A stretch of 28,149 nucleotides of DNA, from positions 1 to 28,149 of the forward strand of contig CALAIJ010000325.1 of the NCBI GenBank assembly GCA_937923365.1, written 5' to 3'. Positions 9,001 through 14,513 of this stretch are shown piece by piece. The position numbers and the translations under genes were made by a program. Numbering within the stretch: position 1 is the first letter of the stretch; each line of letters opens with the position of its first letter. The notes beneath the pieces were generated by a model. The model did not search any database. It saw only the letters and a program-made list of their open reading frames with translations, and had not been told where the DNA came from. This DNA comes from an uncultured Sulfitobacter sp. (GTDB lineage Bacteria; Pseudomonadota; Alphaproteobacteria; Rhodobacterales; Rhodobacteraceae).

Positions 9001-11216
9001 CGCGTAGTCTGCTTGGTCAGACACTTTACACAATTGATCCAGAGACCGGTTACTTCACAGCGGGCTATAACGCCAACGTCAGCGATGTCTGGCAGGTTAA
9101 TCCAGACGGCAGCCAAGGGCGTGACATCCTTCTGCTCGATCATTCCGAGAACGCCGATCCATCCACTTGGGGTGACGATCTGCTCGCCGGTGGCGCTGAT
9201 GCGGACCGCCTGTTCGGTCAACTTGGCAACGACACTGTCCTCGGTGACGGTTCGATAGACTTTGACGCCATCGGTGGACCGGTCATTGTCGAAGCCGGCG
9301 CGATCACTGACAGCAACGACTACATCGAAGGTGGCGGCGGGTCCGACACCATCATCGGTGGTCTGGGTCAGGATGATCTGATTGGTGGCTCCTCGATGCT
9401 GTTCCTCGGCGAAAGCTGTGGTGATCCGACGGGTGAGCGTCTGGTCGATGATGCTGACGTGATCTTTGGGGGCACATCGCTCGACATCACGCGCAACAGC
9501 GTTGGTGAAGCAGGGGATGGACAGTATGCGCGTGACGCAGATGTCATCCTCGGCGACAACGGCACCATCTTCCGGATCGTGGCGGACGGCGCGGCCCTGA
9601 ACTACGAATGGGACATCACCGGTACCGATACCACCGAGCGGGTCGAAGTCCGCGCGGTTGAATACCTCGGCTACACACCAGGCGGCGCGATCTCTGATAT
9701 CGGCGGCGACGACACAATCCACGGCGAAGCTGGAAACGACATCATCCACGGCCAGAGCGGCGACGATGCCCTGTATGGCGGCGCACAGGACGATGACATC
9801 ATTGGTGGCGCAGGCCACGACTGGATTTCGGGCGGGACAGGTAGTGACGGTATCCTTGGCGATGACGGCAAAATCCTGACCAGCCGCAACGGCTGGACAG
9901 AAAGCCTGATCGGGCTGACAGTTGCGCGGGTCGAAGAAGTTGTGTCGACCAATGCCAGCGCATTCCACGCGATCCTGAACCCCTTGGGTGATCTCAACAA
10001 AACTGTTGATCTTGAGCCTTGGGATCTGGGCGGTGATGATCTGATCTATGGCGGTCTGGGAGATGACTTCCTGCATGGTGGCGCGGGCAATGACGGCATC
10101 TCGGGTGCTGAAGCGCTCGCGCAGTTCTACACCCAGCCAAGCGATTGGCGCCCGACAGTTGATCCGGCCACGGGTCGTCTGACTGTGCCCGACGGGTACT
10201 ACGACCAGACCAATGCTCTGACGCGGATTGAGGGCTTTGCGCTCGACTTTGATCCAACCGAGGGTGAGCTTTCCCCCACGTCGCGCGAGTGGGCCAAAGG
10301 TGACGGCGACGACAAGATCTTTGGCGACATCGGCAATGACTGGCTGATGGGCGGCACGGGGCGCGATCACATGTGGGGCGGTCTGGGCATGGACATCCTC
10401 AACCTTGATGATGACCTGAGCACCAGCGGCCCTGATGCAAAGACCACTCCGATCTCCGGCTATGGCGACCTTGCTTATGGCGGCGGCGGACGTGATTTGA
10501 TGATCGCCAACACCTCGCATGATCGCATGGTCGACTGGGCGGGCGAATACAACGAATTCGTTGTTCCATTTGCACCAAACGGTGCATGGACGATTGTTCG
10601 CGCACCCGCACCATGGATCGTTGATCATCTGCTGGCCGTGGCTGAAAGCGACGGAGCGGACCCAACCCGCACCGCATTCGGTGATGCCGATCAGATGGGT
10701 GAGCCTTACGGTGAAATCGGCCTTGCTGATCAAGACAGCGGCCTGTGGCAGGATAACACTGGCAAGCCGTATGGCCAGCAAAGTGGCAATATCGGAGGCG
10801 GCAAGCGTGATGGTCGCGGAATTGAACCTGCACCACAAGCAACGGACCCTGCATCGCTGAACTTCACTTCGGAGCCTTATTCAAATGTCTCCACGATGAC
10901 CTTCGATGCCATGACGCTGTCGGCCGAGGCTGATGGTGGCGAAGGCTGGATCACCGAAGAAGTTGCAACCCAGCCACTGGGTGAGGTCGAAGACGACATG
11001 CCGACACCTGACGCGGTGATCGTGGTCTCCGCTCCGGCGAACGACTCCTCTGATCCGGAGGCTCTTGATCTGGAGGCCAACGGAACCACAGGTCACAACG
11101 TTGATTGGGACTGGGCACCTGCCACGTCGTCGGCTGCCGAAGTTGATGCAATGCCAACGAAGTCCAATGCGCCAATCTGGGCTGGACGTTGGGCCAAAGG
11201 TAAAGGCAAAGGGTAA
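3..11216 (+). CDS. Giant RTX/beta-helix surface or secreted calcium-binding protein, 5' end outside window
   Basis: The frame is open from base 3 to the TAA at 11214-11216, so the true start lies upstream; the TTG at 321 is only an internal codon. Bases 3 to ~4200 encode short imperfect beta-strand repeats rich in Gly, Ala, Asn, Asp and Thr, as in filamentous-haemagglutinin-like beta-helix proteins. A Trp-containing amphipathic helical stretch interrupts them at about 1266-1410. Bases ~5406-6470 encode three modules resembling Calx-beta domains, each with an EGD/EGG-type start and a DDTAE-type acidic turn. From ~6810 to ~10400 there are many GGxGxDxI RTX nonapeptides, which in this family bind calcium and fold into beta-rolls. 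The tail (~10490-11213) lacks RTX motifs and ends in KGKGKG. Cysteines are nearly absent. RTX proteins are usually exported by type I secretion; neighbouring HlyD-like and SapC genes fit an envelope role. A LEPR-XLL-type giant protein is my best guess, but the N-terminus needed to test that is not here. Adhesin, matrix protein or S-layer-like protein are all possible. Confidence 0.9.
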   Translation, partial: ARAQATTSTGGIGAASNSSVNATSTVNISAGFGNNANITAADDIYALARAFNEADSKADNNAFGLISGGKAEATSNATTNARGILGTGASLTAADIAEIKALAIGELQIEAIGGSDGLVAGAYGQTTGALNTTANTETGANSTISARDARLLAETLAKAVADVTGNSGQTLTDTLIALFTGDFANLSIPSITANGGSVSNITGGSDSNVILGNNSRIDASNDVQLNAQNTLVLDVDLSMTVGGAAISAGAAFAYTHFTTFDADVILRDGATVLAGRNVDIDATNIIAGHQTATGTSSVDLVASSATGLSEVVIGSLGNKAETRMLMEGASRIEAATEIDIDVNGYATDFNGATGGDALVVTGKAVADAAFGATADAIGIGKAYGASIVDMHDDAVWVTRSVDIDGASDLTVDEVANADASSPIVEFVETIVEVVKKVTKWLPWPLDKIVEWVTEQVVKLVRVVTFLEENADVVSVGDTADDVVDLRGSIYLGDGQEKLLHVLADGTISAESNVGAVITGDTILVDDIVNDAGGKLDIRLVRGVVSGDADIYLPKLLTRVDLINDTARDLHVQRVDMISNNNGEPDINVVDSRPAPADIIPGFNIKNAGGDYTQFNIRNNSANNGSDVLFLNDISNVAAVYDFYVAGGDIDQASGVELIAGDAGEMFATMKTGVLVPAVTVITDQGNIGSASKNFEVELVRGRDFANGDISHTPITMVAHAGNDVNLTVQGTNITFLSSTPTTQVADDIRLDLSAGNDVNFTGNAGKLTTILTTPVGGGNFSTVATDYTVEAAYQILNASSTNGDVRLLANGQSSMAIASVTAQNGLARIEAGGNLSDLTGTIVKNITAKDVTLISRLGSIGSAGNALDIDSSNASAGLVNATALNGAITLNETSGDMRIGEIRAGGAVTLSGAGSLIDGASDAAADVIGSVVTLRATSGTIGTASDRLELDTARLDVATAGAVYLTEVSGDFVAGDVDATAGDAVLHAATGNLRLDSVYASGNATLLSDAGAVLDDTASTAAAVQADSITINAATTIGTSTNALEFDSAFSGAGQVNATAGQGIWLTETANAMTIASIVSDNGPIVLSGPDDLVLLANGLIHATAGTIAMIATGAIRTGTDSEIRAPGAISFDGAALTTGTGSLVQGGQISADIGGNVATGVNSAMTSTGSIGITADGAVMTGAGSSMTAATVATLSGASLITGADTSIQGQSVSIATTWAMMTGTDSVIAATNGASIDVGTSLSTGASSSITAGGALDIQAAAMIHGPGALMSAASVTANVSGSVTMLQNAQILATGNATINAGADMTLEDGAIVEALSVDLSAGDVATFKAGSTVRAGEAMTISSDDVLLQNAGALFEAGTSMVIAIDLTDRDAAGGSMVLQGALAAPSILMIGGEEDDSFTVNVQSIDGNTLLLGGAGDDTVFLDRLPSMTTVRDGLRDSFTVDGQAGSDDVRIDLTGTSDVLVRVSDSGTPGDGIDTMLINTTTDDDTVLVRSNFIALLQDDGAGGYDAALERINYDQSINARVRIDTGLGDDLIVLDDNSAMMTIDAGEGNDTFQVGQIFGTDRTDPNVAPGDEIDTVLTTLGLLSRGISQSTVLYGGVGNDTFRVYSNHAELRMEGEDGNDVFLMRAFLLQDSTEISLVGQTQLNAGAGDDEVRYNINAPVDIDGGAGFDRVIAVGSEGDDVFLVTKDGVFGAGLSISLSGVEESLEVDGLEGDDTFYIQSTNPDAITTIIGGLGSDTFNVGGSVLQPIISASSGGQTGIINHIANADPVTDGGYASLLAQGVNILVKPVDPVTPVVITTSGPDTSVREGDGLFDTYTLRMPALPADTMTRAWITVSGAVPSSAQPAGARGVLVSLDGATWSEQLVVAFEAADWNAERTIYVKAADDTAEEGTTTAIISHSIISTDADLNGARIGNVSVDVGDDDAAGIVITQTNGDTRAIEGGSDDTIGVSLSRALDAGEVVNVTLDAGAGAGLSDYVLTFTEANWNIAQIVTVSALDDTAEIGNQSVAIGATSTSTGSFDAGMAEITAELVDDETASLIVTESNGSTVVGEGQTDSYTVQLSKQPVGTVTVTLQNDGQTVLTSGDARFAGNTVTFDATNWDQPITIDVAMVADLAPVDPANPTMTVAASPHRVDAVQGPLLLTGGAGPENRSIVAAVILPTEFDIPPTQPEQPTDDTGDVDRVNVFSDGTSEQTIGTLTSNNISGLGMGGSLTIDQGENGVENLVTYAGGITYEDMDIVEVMLGRGSDIFTVESTAEGTITAIHGGGGDDHLTALDHTGPLVIYGDTSATGLRYSSSIAGVSENAFAFPMDGNDLIDISATSTTVVVDAGGGNDMILGGSGGDHIAAGGGDDTVIAGLGVDHIYGDGRFEVDLVTRVTTTYDGMVGNDDLRGGDGDDVIFGDNGRILQPGLLKVLGTAGATFITTSAPGVGGSDTIDGEDGADVILGGAAGDMIRSGAGVDMVFGDFGEVNVAAGVLVQARSIDADKSTGGRDTITGGTEGDFIIGGAASDMIGGEQGTDVIFGDHGMLTWTDGLLTQAASADVDETTGGADTITGGSEGDIIVGGSVGDLISGNGGADLIFGDHAEVILAGGLLVSAQTRFMEDGDGGADTIYGGDGDDLILGGEAADTIFGDEGDDAITGDGGEVELEAGGQVIKLFRTTTEGLGGDDTIQSGDGDDFVLAGFGADDVNAGEGGDLILGDNGLIVLSGGKLLTVETTATTLGGIDRIVAGNGNDTVLGGTAGDDIDAGNSDDLVFGDFGSLLFAGGALARATSTDTDEGGADTITLGAGNDIALGGAGGDTITGGIGMDIILGDAGIIIRDADGDVSSLDAVHTVAPLDGGDDDIDSGDGNDAVFGGTGADRIITAAGNDLAFGDHGGLERLEDGAIDLSQLPLTTAAALPFSFTSRDIGVNDGGAGDRIILGIGDDIAVGGQGADWISGGDGQDDLIGGHNICGGADGDDAIDGDAGDDVIAGDNAEILRRDDTLDQRSRSLLGQTLYTIDPETGYFTAGYNANVSDVWQVNPDGSQGRDILLLDHSENADPSTWGDDLLAGGADADRLFGQLGNDTVLGDGSIDFDAIGGPVIVEAGAITDSNDYIEGGGGSDTIIGGLGQDDLIGGSSMLFLGESCGDPTGERLVDDADVIFGGTSLDITRNSVGEAGDGQYARDADVILGDNGTIFRIVADGAALNYEWDITGTDTTERVEVRAVEYLGYTPGGAISDIGGDDTIHGEAGNDIIHGQSGDDALYGGAQDDDIIGGAGHDWISGGTGSDGILGDDGKILTSRNGWTESLIGLTVARVEEVVSTNASAFHAILNPLGDLNKTVDLEPWDLGGDDLIYGGLGDDFLHGGAGNDGISGAEALAQFYTQPSDWRPTVDPATGRLTVPDGYYDQTNALTRIEGFALDFDPTEGELSPTSREWAKGDGDDKIFGDIGNDWLMGGTGRDHMWGGLGMDILNLDDDLSTSGPDAKTTPISGYGDLAYGGGGRDLMIANTSHDRMVDWAGEYNEFVVPFAPNGAWTIVRAPAPWIVDHLLAVAESDGADPTRTAFGDADQMGEPYGEIGLADQDSGLWQDNTGKPYGQQSGNIGGGKRDGRGIEPAPQATDPASLNFTSEPYSNVSTMTFDAMTLSAEADGGEGWITEEVATQPLGEVEDDMPTPDAVIVVSAPANDSSDPEALDLEANGTTGHNVDWDWAPATSSAAEVDAMPTKSNAPIWAGRWAKGKGKG
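7224..8820 (+). repeat. Tandem ~59-codon RTX super-repeat inside the giant gene
   Basis: The motif (F/L/T)GD(N/F/H/D)(G/A) followed by a hydrophobic strand and a Gly-Leu turn recurs at 7224, 7416, 7593, 7770, 7947, 8124, 8295, 8466 and 8649. The steps are 64, 59, 59, 59, 59, 57, 57 and 61 codons. Each unit has a non-RTX strand segment of about 25 residues, then GG(A/D)DTI and two or three GGxGxDxI turns. The units are diverged at the DNA level, so this is an old protein-level repeat rather than a recent DNA duplication. Less regular copies continue to about 10400. Confidence 0.85.
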
Positions 11217-11222
11217 CAGCGC

Positions 11223-11244
11223 GGCGGGTCATCACTGGCCCGCC
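11223..11244. terminator. Hairpin between convergent genes
   Basis: The stem GGCGGGTC (11223-11230) pairs with GGCCCGCC (11237-11244) around a 6-base loop, with one G-T pair. It lies 7 bases after the stop of the giant gene and before the convergent stop at 11289. There is no long T-run on the plus strand. It can serve both directions. Confidence 0.6.
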
Positions 11245-11288
11245 TTCGCACTTCTAAATCTCGAATGATTTTCGGCCGGGGGTTGGCG

Positions 11289-12119
11289 TCAGATATCGAC
11301 GCGACAGCGCACGCCTGCAGGCAATGCCAGATCAGGATTTGGCAGCATCAATCGCACGCCAAACGTGCTGGATGCCGCATCCGACACTTTGTCGATCACG
11401 TCCACTGTCGCGGTAAGTTCCATGTCACCGTCGGTGCCACCCGCGACGGACAAAACGGTAATTTCATCCCCCACGGCGACCTGGTCCCGCATGGACAAGG
11501 GTAAAAACAATTCCACATGTAGCGGATCAAGCGCGGCTACCGTCAACACGGGCCGCTGCTCTGACGCATATTCGCCGGGCTCGACCACCCGCGCGGTGAC
11601 GATCCCATCGGTTGGAGAGTATAAAACCCGTTGCGCCAATTGCGCCTGCACCCGCTGCAAATCCAGCGCGGCAAGGTCTTTGACAGCAATCAGGCGGTCA
11701 CGCTCCTGATAAAGCGCAAGCAGCTGATCCTCGAGACGGTCAAGATCGTTTTGACGGGCAAGCGCACGTTCGGTCAGTGACTTCATCCGCTCCAACTGCG
11801 CCTCGAGAACTTCGACGCGTTGTGCGATCCCGCTTAGCTGGGTTTCATCGGTTGCGCGACGTTCGGCCACGGCGATTTCGACGGTAATCGCGGTGTCGTC
11901 CAACTCGATCAAGACATCGCCCGCGACCACTGCATCACCGCGCCCCACATGCACCGCACGCACGACACCAGGTTGGGAAACAGACAGATCAACGACCGCA
12001 CTCGGCACGATTACGCAACTGCGGATTTCCTCTGACTGGGCGGTGCTTGCCGCGCCAAGTGTCAGGGCCGTTGCGACAGTGGAAAATAAGACTGAACGCA
12101 TTGAATGTGTGTTGGACAA
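11289..12119 (-). CDS. HlyD-family periplasmic adaptor (membrane fusion protein)
   Basis: This 276-residue protein has the membrane-fusion-protein plan. A Sec-type signal peptide occupies residues ~7-28, with a cut near AQS. The first half of a lipoyl-like domain follows (~40-75, with QPGVVRAVHVGRGDAVVAGD). Next come a charged coiled-coil hairpin (~80-160), the second lipoyl half (YSPTDGIVTARVVEPGEY) and a short beta-barrel. Such adaptors bridge an inner-membrane pump and an outer-membrane channel. It is shorter than a typical type I secretion HlyD, which has an N-terminal membrane helix, so an RND-type adaptor is equally possible. The TTG start at 12119 is chosen because AAGGA lies 9 bases upstream (12129-12133); the in-frame ATG at 12101 has no visible ribosome site. 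No pump gene is present in the window, so the partner is unknown. It is convergent with the giant gene and divergent from sapC. Confidence 0.85.
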   Translation of the reverse strand: MSNTHSMRSVLFSTVATALTLGAASTAQSEEIRSCVIVPSAVVDLSVSQPGVVRAVHVGRGDAVVAGDVLIELDDTAITVEIAVAERRATDETQLSGIAQRVEVLEAQLERMKSLTERALARQNDLDRLEDQLLALYQERDRLIAVKDLAALDLQRVQAQLAQRVLYSPTDGIVTARVVEPGEYASEQRPVLTVAALDPLHVELFLPLSMRDQVAVGDEITVLSVAGGTDGDMELTATVDVIDKVSDAASSTFGVRLMLPNPDLALPAGVRCRVDI

Positions 12120-12224
12120 GTGGTGCGTTCCTTGACAAGTTAAGCTACATTAGCGGACAGCGCGCGCCGCAAAGTCTTAGCGTCCATTAGGGCCCATCAA
12201 GAGAATATTATCAAGGAGTTCTAC
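12120..12224. promoter_or_regulatory. Divergent intergenic region between the adaptor and sapC
   Basis: These 105 bases separate two divergently transcribed genes and must hold promoters or leaders for both. The only clear elements are the two ribosome sites: AAGGA on the minus strand at 12129-12133, and AAGGAG on the plus strand at 12213-12218, 6 bases before the GTG start of sapC. I see no convincing -35/-10 pair. Confidence 0.4.
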
Positions 12225-13016
12225 GTGCAGACACAATTGCTATTTTACAAAAACGCAGTCCCCGTATCCGCCTCTAAGCACAAGGATACATCCCTGCGTA
12301 GCGACGGCACATATGCCTACGCTGCCGAAGTAAATTCAGTCCCACTTGTCGCCGCAGAATTCCGTGCTGCAGCCTCTGATTGCTGTGTCGTATTTGCCGG
12401 CGAAGGCAATGATATCATTCCGGTCGTCATCCTCGGATTCCGTGATCGCGAGAACCTGTATGTCGACGAAGGCGGCCACTGGACAGGGCGCTACGTGCCC
12501 GCCTTTATGCGCCGCTATCCGTTTGTCTTTGGGCAGGCGGAAGATGCTGACAACTTCACCCTTTACGTGGATGAGGATTTTGACGGCCTGAACAAAAACG
12601 GCGAAGGTGAGCGGCTTTTTGACAGCCGTGGAGAGCGCACTGCCTATCTGAACCAAATCCTTGATTTTATGCGCGAATATCAGGCCCAATTCGTTCGCAC
12701 CCGAGCGTTCTGCAAGGCGATTGCGGATCTCGACCTGCTCGAGCCGATGCAGGCGCAATACACCATGCCCGATGGGTCCCCCGGGCGCTTGTCTGGCTTT
12801 AGCGCGATCAACCGCGACAAGCTCAAGGCGCTCACCGGAGAGCCGCTTGAGCGGATGTTGCGCAACGATGAGTTGGAGCTTCTCTATATCCATCTGCAAT
12901 CGCTGAACAACCTCCAGCCACTGCTGGCAAAGGCGGCTGGCGATGTGGCACCAGGTCCAGAGGCCGATACGCCAGTAGAAGACGCTGCAAACAAGACCAA
13001 GAAGAAAAAGAAGTAA
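12225..13016 (+). CDS. sapC: SapC-family protein
   Basis: This 263-residue protein resembles the SapC family, named after a Campylobacter S-layer export gene; the biochemical role is not established. Supporting features are the N-terminal pattern with PVPVSA-like and VPLVAAEF segments, the VVFAGEGNDIIPVVILGFRDREN strand-turn region (quoted in part), the GRYVPAFMRRYPF motif and the late FSAINRDKLKAL segment. The GTG start at 12225 has AAGGAG at ideal distance (12213-12218). No signal peptide is visible, so the product is probably cytoplasmic or peripheral. The last residues are a Lys-rich tail (KTKKKKK) that may bind membrane or nucleic acid. It sits next to the giant surface protein and the adaptor, which suggests a part in surface-protein export or assembly; that is inference from position. 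Confidence 0.85.
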   Translation: MQTQLLFYKNAVPVSASKHKDTSLRSDGTYAYAAEVNSVPLVAAEFRAAASDCCVVFAGEGNDIIPVVILGFRDRENLYVDEGGHWTGRYVPAFMRRYPFVFGQAEDADNFTLYVDEDFDGLNKNGEGERLFDSRGERTAYLNQILDFMREYQAQFVRTRAFCKAIADLDLLEPMQAQYTMPDGSPGRLSGFSAINRDKLKALTGEPLERMLRNDELELLYIHLQSLNNLQPLLAKAAGDVAPGPEADTPVEDAANKTKKKKK

Positions 13017-13024
13017 GATATCAT

Positions 13025-13050
13025 GGGATGCCCGGGAGACCGGACATCCC
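13025..13050 (+). terminator. Hairpin downstream of sapC
   Basis: An 11-base arm (13025-13035) pairs with 13040-13050 around the loop GAGA, with one C-A mismatch. It starts 9 bases after the sapC stop. There is no following T-run, as is common for hairpins in this GC-rich group. Confidence 0.55.
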
Positions 13051-13075
13051 GATACCGTGACGAATTACTAAAGGC

Positions 13076-13195
13076 CTAAATGCGTGGCTGGTCCTTTAGG
13101 TCTGTAAGGTCGGTCTGCCAAAGCTGAATGGCGGCTGTTGTCTTGTCACGAAACGCGTCAGCAGCCTCCATGAAAGGGGCGAATCTGCGTTGCCT
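13076..13195 (-). pseudogene. Possible C-terminal remnant of an unidentified gene
   Basis: On the minus strand a frame runs from ~13195 to a TAG at 13076-13078. It reads as a plausible protein C-terminus with an amphipathic helical pattern (RRFAPFMEAADAFRDK, then AAIQLWQTDLTDL). A stop codon upstream (TTA on the plus strand at ~13200) cuts it off from any longer frame. It could be a 31-codon gene starting at the ATG within FME, a decayed gene end, or chance. I do not recognise the family. It lies 3' of the TetR gene on the same strand. Confidence 0.25.
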
Positions 13196-13263
13196 ACATC
13201 CTTACGAAAATGGGCGCGCGCACGGGCTGACAAAGACGAACAACGTGCCAATTGGGCACACAA

Positions 13264-13854
13264 TCACTCTGAAGGATTATTGCTCACCGGAAGCGCCATG
13301 CGGCAAATCAGATCGACATGCTGCTCTAACCAGCTTTTGGTGAGTGGTTCGTGCAAAACCAGCTTTCGAAAGTACGGCCCGGAGACTGCAACTTCGATAA
13401 GTTGATTGATTGGTGCGCTCGAACCGATTTCTCCTCTTTCGACGGCTGCCTGAAACACCGCGTTAACAAAAGAGAACCGGTCAGTCATAAATCCGGTAAT
13501 GACCTGTTTTGCTTCATCATCACTTGTTGACGCGGCGATGACCTGTGGTGCGACGCTCCCCCAGGGCGTTTCATTAAGCGCATCGACGAGAATTCCCAAG
13601 AGCCAAAGCAAATCTGCTCGCAGGGGGCCATCCGTCTTGGGCGCGATGTTCTGCGGCGTCGCAATCCGCCGGAATGTAGCATCTCTGAGTGCTTTCACAT
13701 CAGTCCAGTGACGATAGAGCGTGCTGCGGGATATGCCCGTTGCGTTTGAGACAGCGCCATGAGTAAGCGCTAAGACCCCGTTTTCCAAAAGGATTTCTTG
13801 CGATGCCGCAAGCGCCTTCTCTCGCGTCTGAGTTATTCTTGGATCTTCAACCAC
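13264..13854 (-). CDS. TetR/AcrR-family transcriptional repressor
   Basis: With the GTG start at 13854 this is a 196-residue protein of normal TetR length. The N-terminal helix-turn-helix lies at residues ~28-53, with the recognition part TGISRSTLYRHW at 39-50. The rest is the variable helical ligand-binding and dimerisation domain. A longer frame begins at an ATG at 13899, but it adds a Cys-rich, non-family-like leader and would place the start inside the operator-like dyads, so I prefer 13854, which has GAGA-type ribosome-site sequence upstream. It is transcribed away from the exported SnoaL-like gene at 13981. The two dyads in the shared promoter suggest it represses itself and that neighbour. 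The ligand is unknown. Confidence 0.85.
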   Translation of the reverse strand: MVEDPRITQTREKALAASQEILLENGVLALTHGAVSNATGISRSTLYRHWTDVKALRDATFRRIATPQNIAPKTDGPLRADLLWLLGILVDALNETPWGSVAPQVIAASTSDDEAKQVITGFMTDRFSFVNAVFQAAVERGEIGSSAPINQLIEVAVSGPYFRKLVLHEPLTKSWLEQHVDLICRMALPVSNNPSE

Positions 13855-13870
13855 AGCATTTCTCAAATTT

Positions 13871-13911
13871 ATGCAACAGAGTGTTGCATAGTGATACAAG
13901 TTGTTTCATAA
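13871..13911. promoter_or_regulatory. Tandem operator-like dyads in the TetR/SnoaL divergent promoter
   Basis: Dyad 1 is ATGCAACA-GAG-TGTTGCAT (13871-13889), a perfect inverted repeat. Dyad 2 is TGATACAA-G-TTGTTTCA (13892-13908) with one mismatched pair. Their centres (13880 and 13900) are 20 bases apart, about two helix turns. A possible weak plus-strand promoter, TTGCAT (13884-13889) and TCATAA (13906-13911) with a 16-base spacer, would lie across both dyads. TetR repressors commonly bind such sites in divergent promoters. Confidence 0.7.
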
Positions 13912-13980
13912 GTGTAGGCCAATTGGGCTCTCATCCTTGACTGAAGTCAAGATGGTTCAAACACTCAAAGGAGGACATCG

Positions 13981-14460
13981 ATGTCGATATTTCCAAAAAC
14001 TCTGACTGGGGCTGCTCTTGCTCTTTCTCTGATGGCTACGTCAGCCTTCGCAGACAACAAAGGAAAGGTGCAGGCCTTTTACGATCTGCTCTCGAATCCC
14101 GGCTCACAAGAAAGCTCAGATGCGTTTGTCGCAGCAACTGCGGACAGTTGGGAGAGCATCGGCGACTATTCTGGCAACAACAAGTCGCGTGATGCGTTTC
14201 TGGGTCAGGTCGGCGGCTTTGCAAAGTTGATCCCCGACTTGAACTGGGCAGTTCAGGAAATCCATGATGATGGTAACTTTGTCACTGTTCGCAGCCGGGC
14301 AACCGGTACGCCAGTCGCGCCATTTTTTGGTGTGGATGGAGAAGGGCGCAGCTTCGATATCATGACGATCGACATCCACGAAGTTGTCGATGGCAAGATC
14401 GTACGCTCTTATCACGTCGAAGACTGGGCAGGCGCTCTTCAGCAGCTGTCCGGCCGTTAG
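13981..14460 (+). CDS. Exported SnoaL/NTF2-fold protein
   Basis: A 159-residue protein with a clear signal peptide: KTLTGAALALSLMATSAFA, cut after Ala24. The mature part fits the SnoaL-like (NTF2 fold) polyketide-cyclase/ester-cyclase group. It has an early helix with FYDLLSNPG, a central strand pair around VTVRSRATGTPVAP, the FDIMTIDIHEV strand, and the usual end DGKIVRSYHVEDWAGALQQL. Members bind small hydrophobic or polar ligands; many have no proven reaction. The start is secure, with AAAGGAGG (13967-13974) ending 6 bases before the ATG. It is the first gene downstream of the TetR-controlled promoter and is followed after 53 bases by a second exported protein of the same fold, so the two are probably co-transcribed. 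Confidence 0.8.
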   Translation: MSIFPKTLTGAALALSLMATSAFADNKGKVQAFYDLLSNPGSQESSDAFVAATADSWESIGDYSGNNKSRDAFLGQVGGFAKLIPDLNWAVQEIHDDGNFVTVRSRATGTPVAPFFGVDGEGRSFDIMTIDIHEVVDGKIVRSYHVEDWAGALQQLSGR

Positions 14461-14513
14461 AATCCTCCCAACACAAATCAGCGGGGCCCAACATGGCTCG
14501 TATGGAGATTGAT

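Noticed and set aside
7000..10400. Repeated DNA here as a CRISPR array or DNA-level tandem repeat
   Set aside because: The repeats vary in DNA sequence, keep the reading frame and encode RTX turns. There are no constant repeats with unique spacers.
8847..10838. Very long open frame on the minus strand opposite the giant gene (also 7302-8660 and 3711-4949)
   Set aside because: The plus strand has clear RTX and beta-helix protein repeats. The repeated GGC/GAC-type codons leave few stops on the opposite strand, and the antisense products lack family motifs or ribosome sites.
13128..13343. Short plus-strand frame overlapping the tetR 3' end
   Set aside because: It has no ribosome site, no recognisable motif, and overlaps a real gene on the other strand.
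13936..13951. CTTGAC-TGAA-GTCAAG inverted repeat before the SnoaL-like gene
   Set aside because: A real 6-base dyad, but it lies in the leader away from the better dyads and differs from them. It is too short to name as a terminator or operator.
14493..14513. Earlier ATG for the NTF2-like protein
   Set aside because: It lacks a ribosome site. GGAG at 14504-14507 serves ATG 14514, which starts a clean signal peptide.
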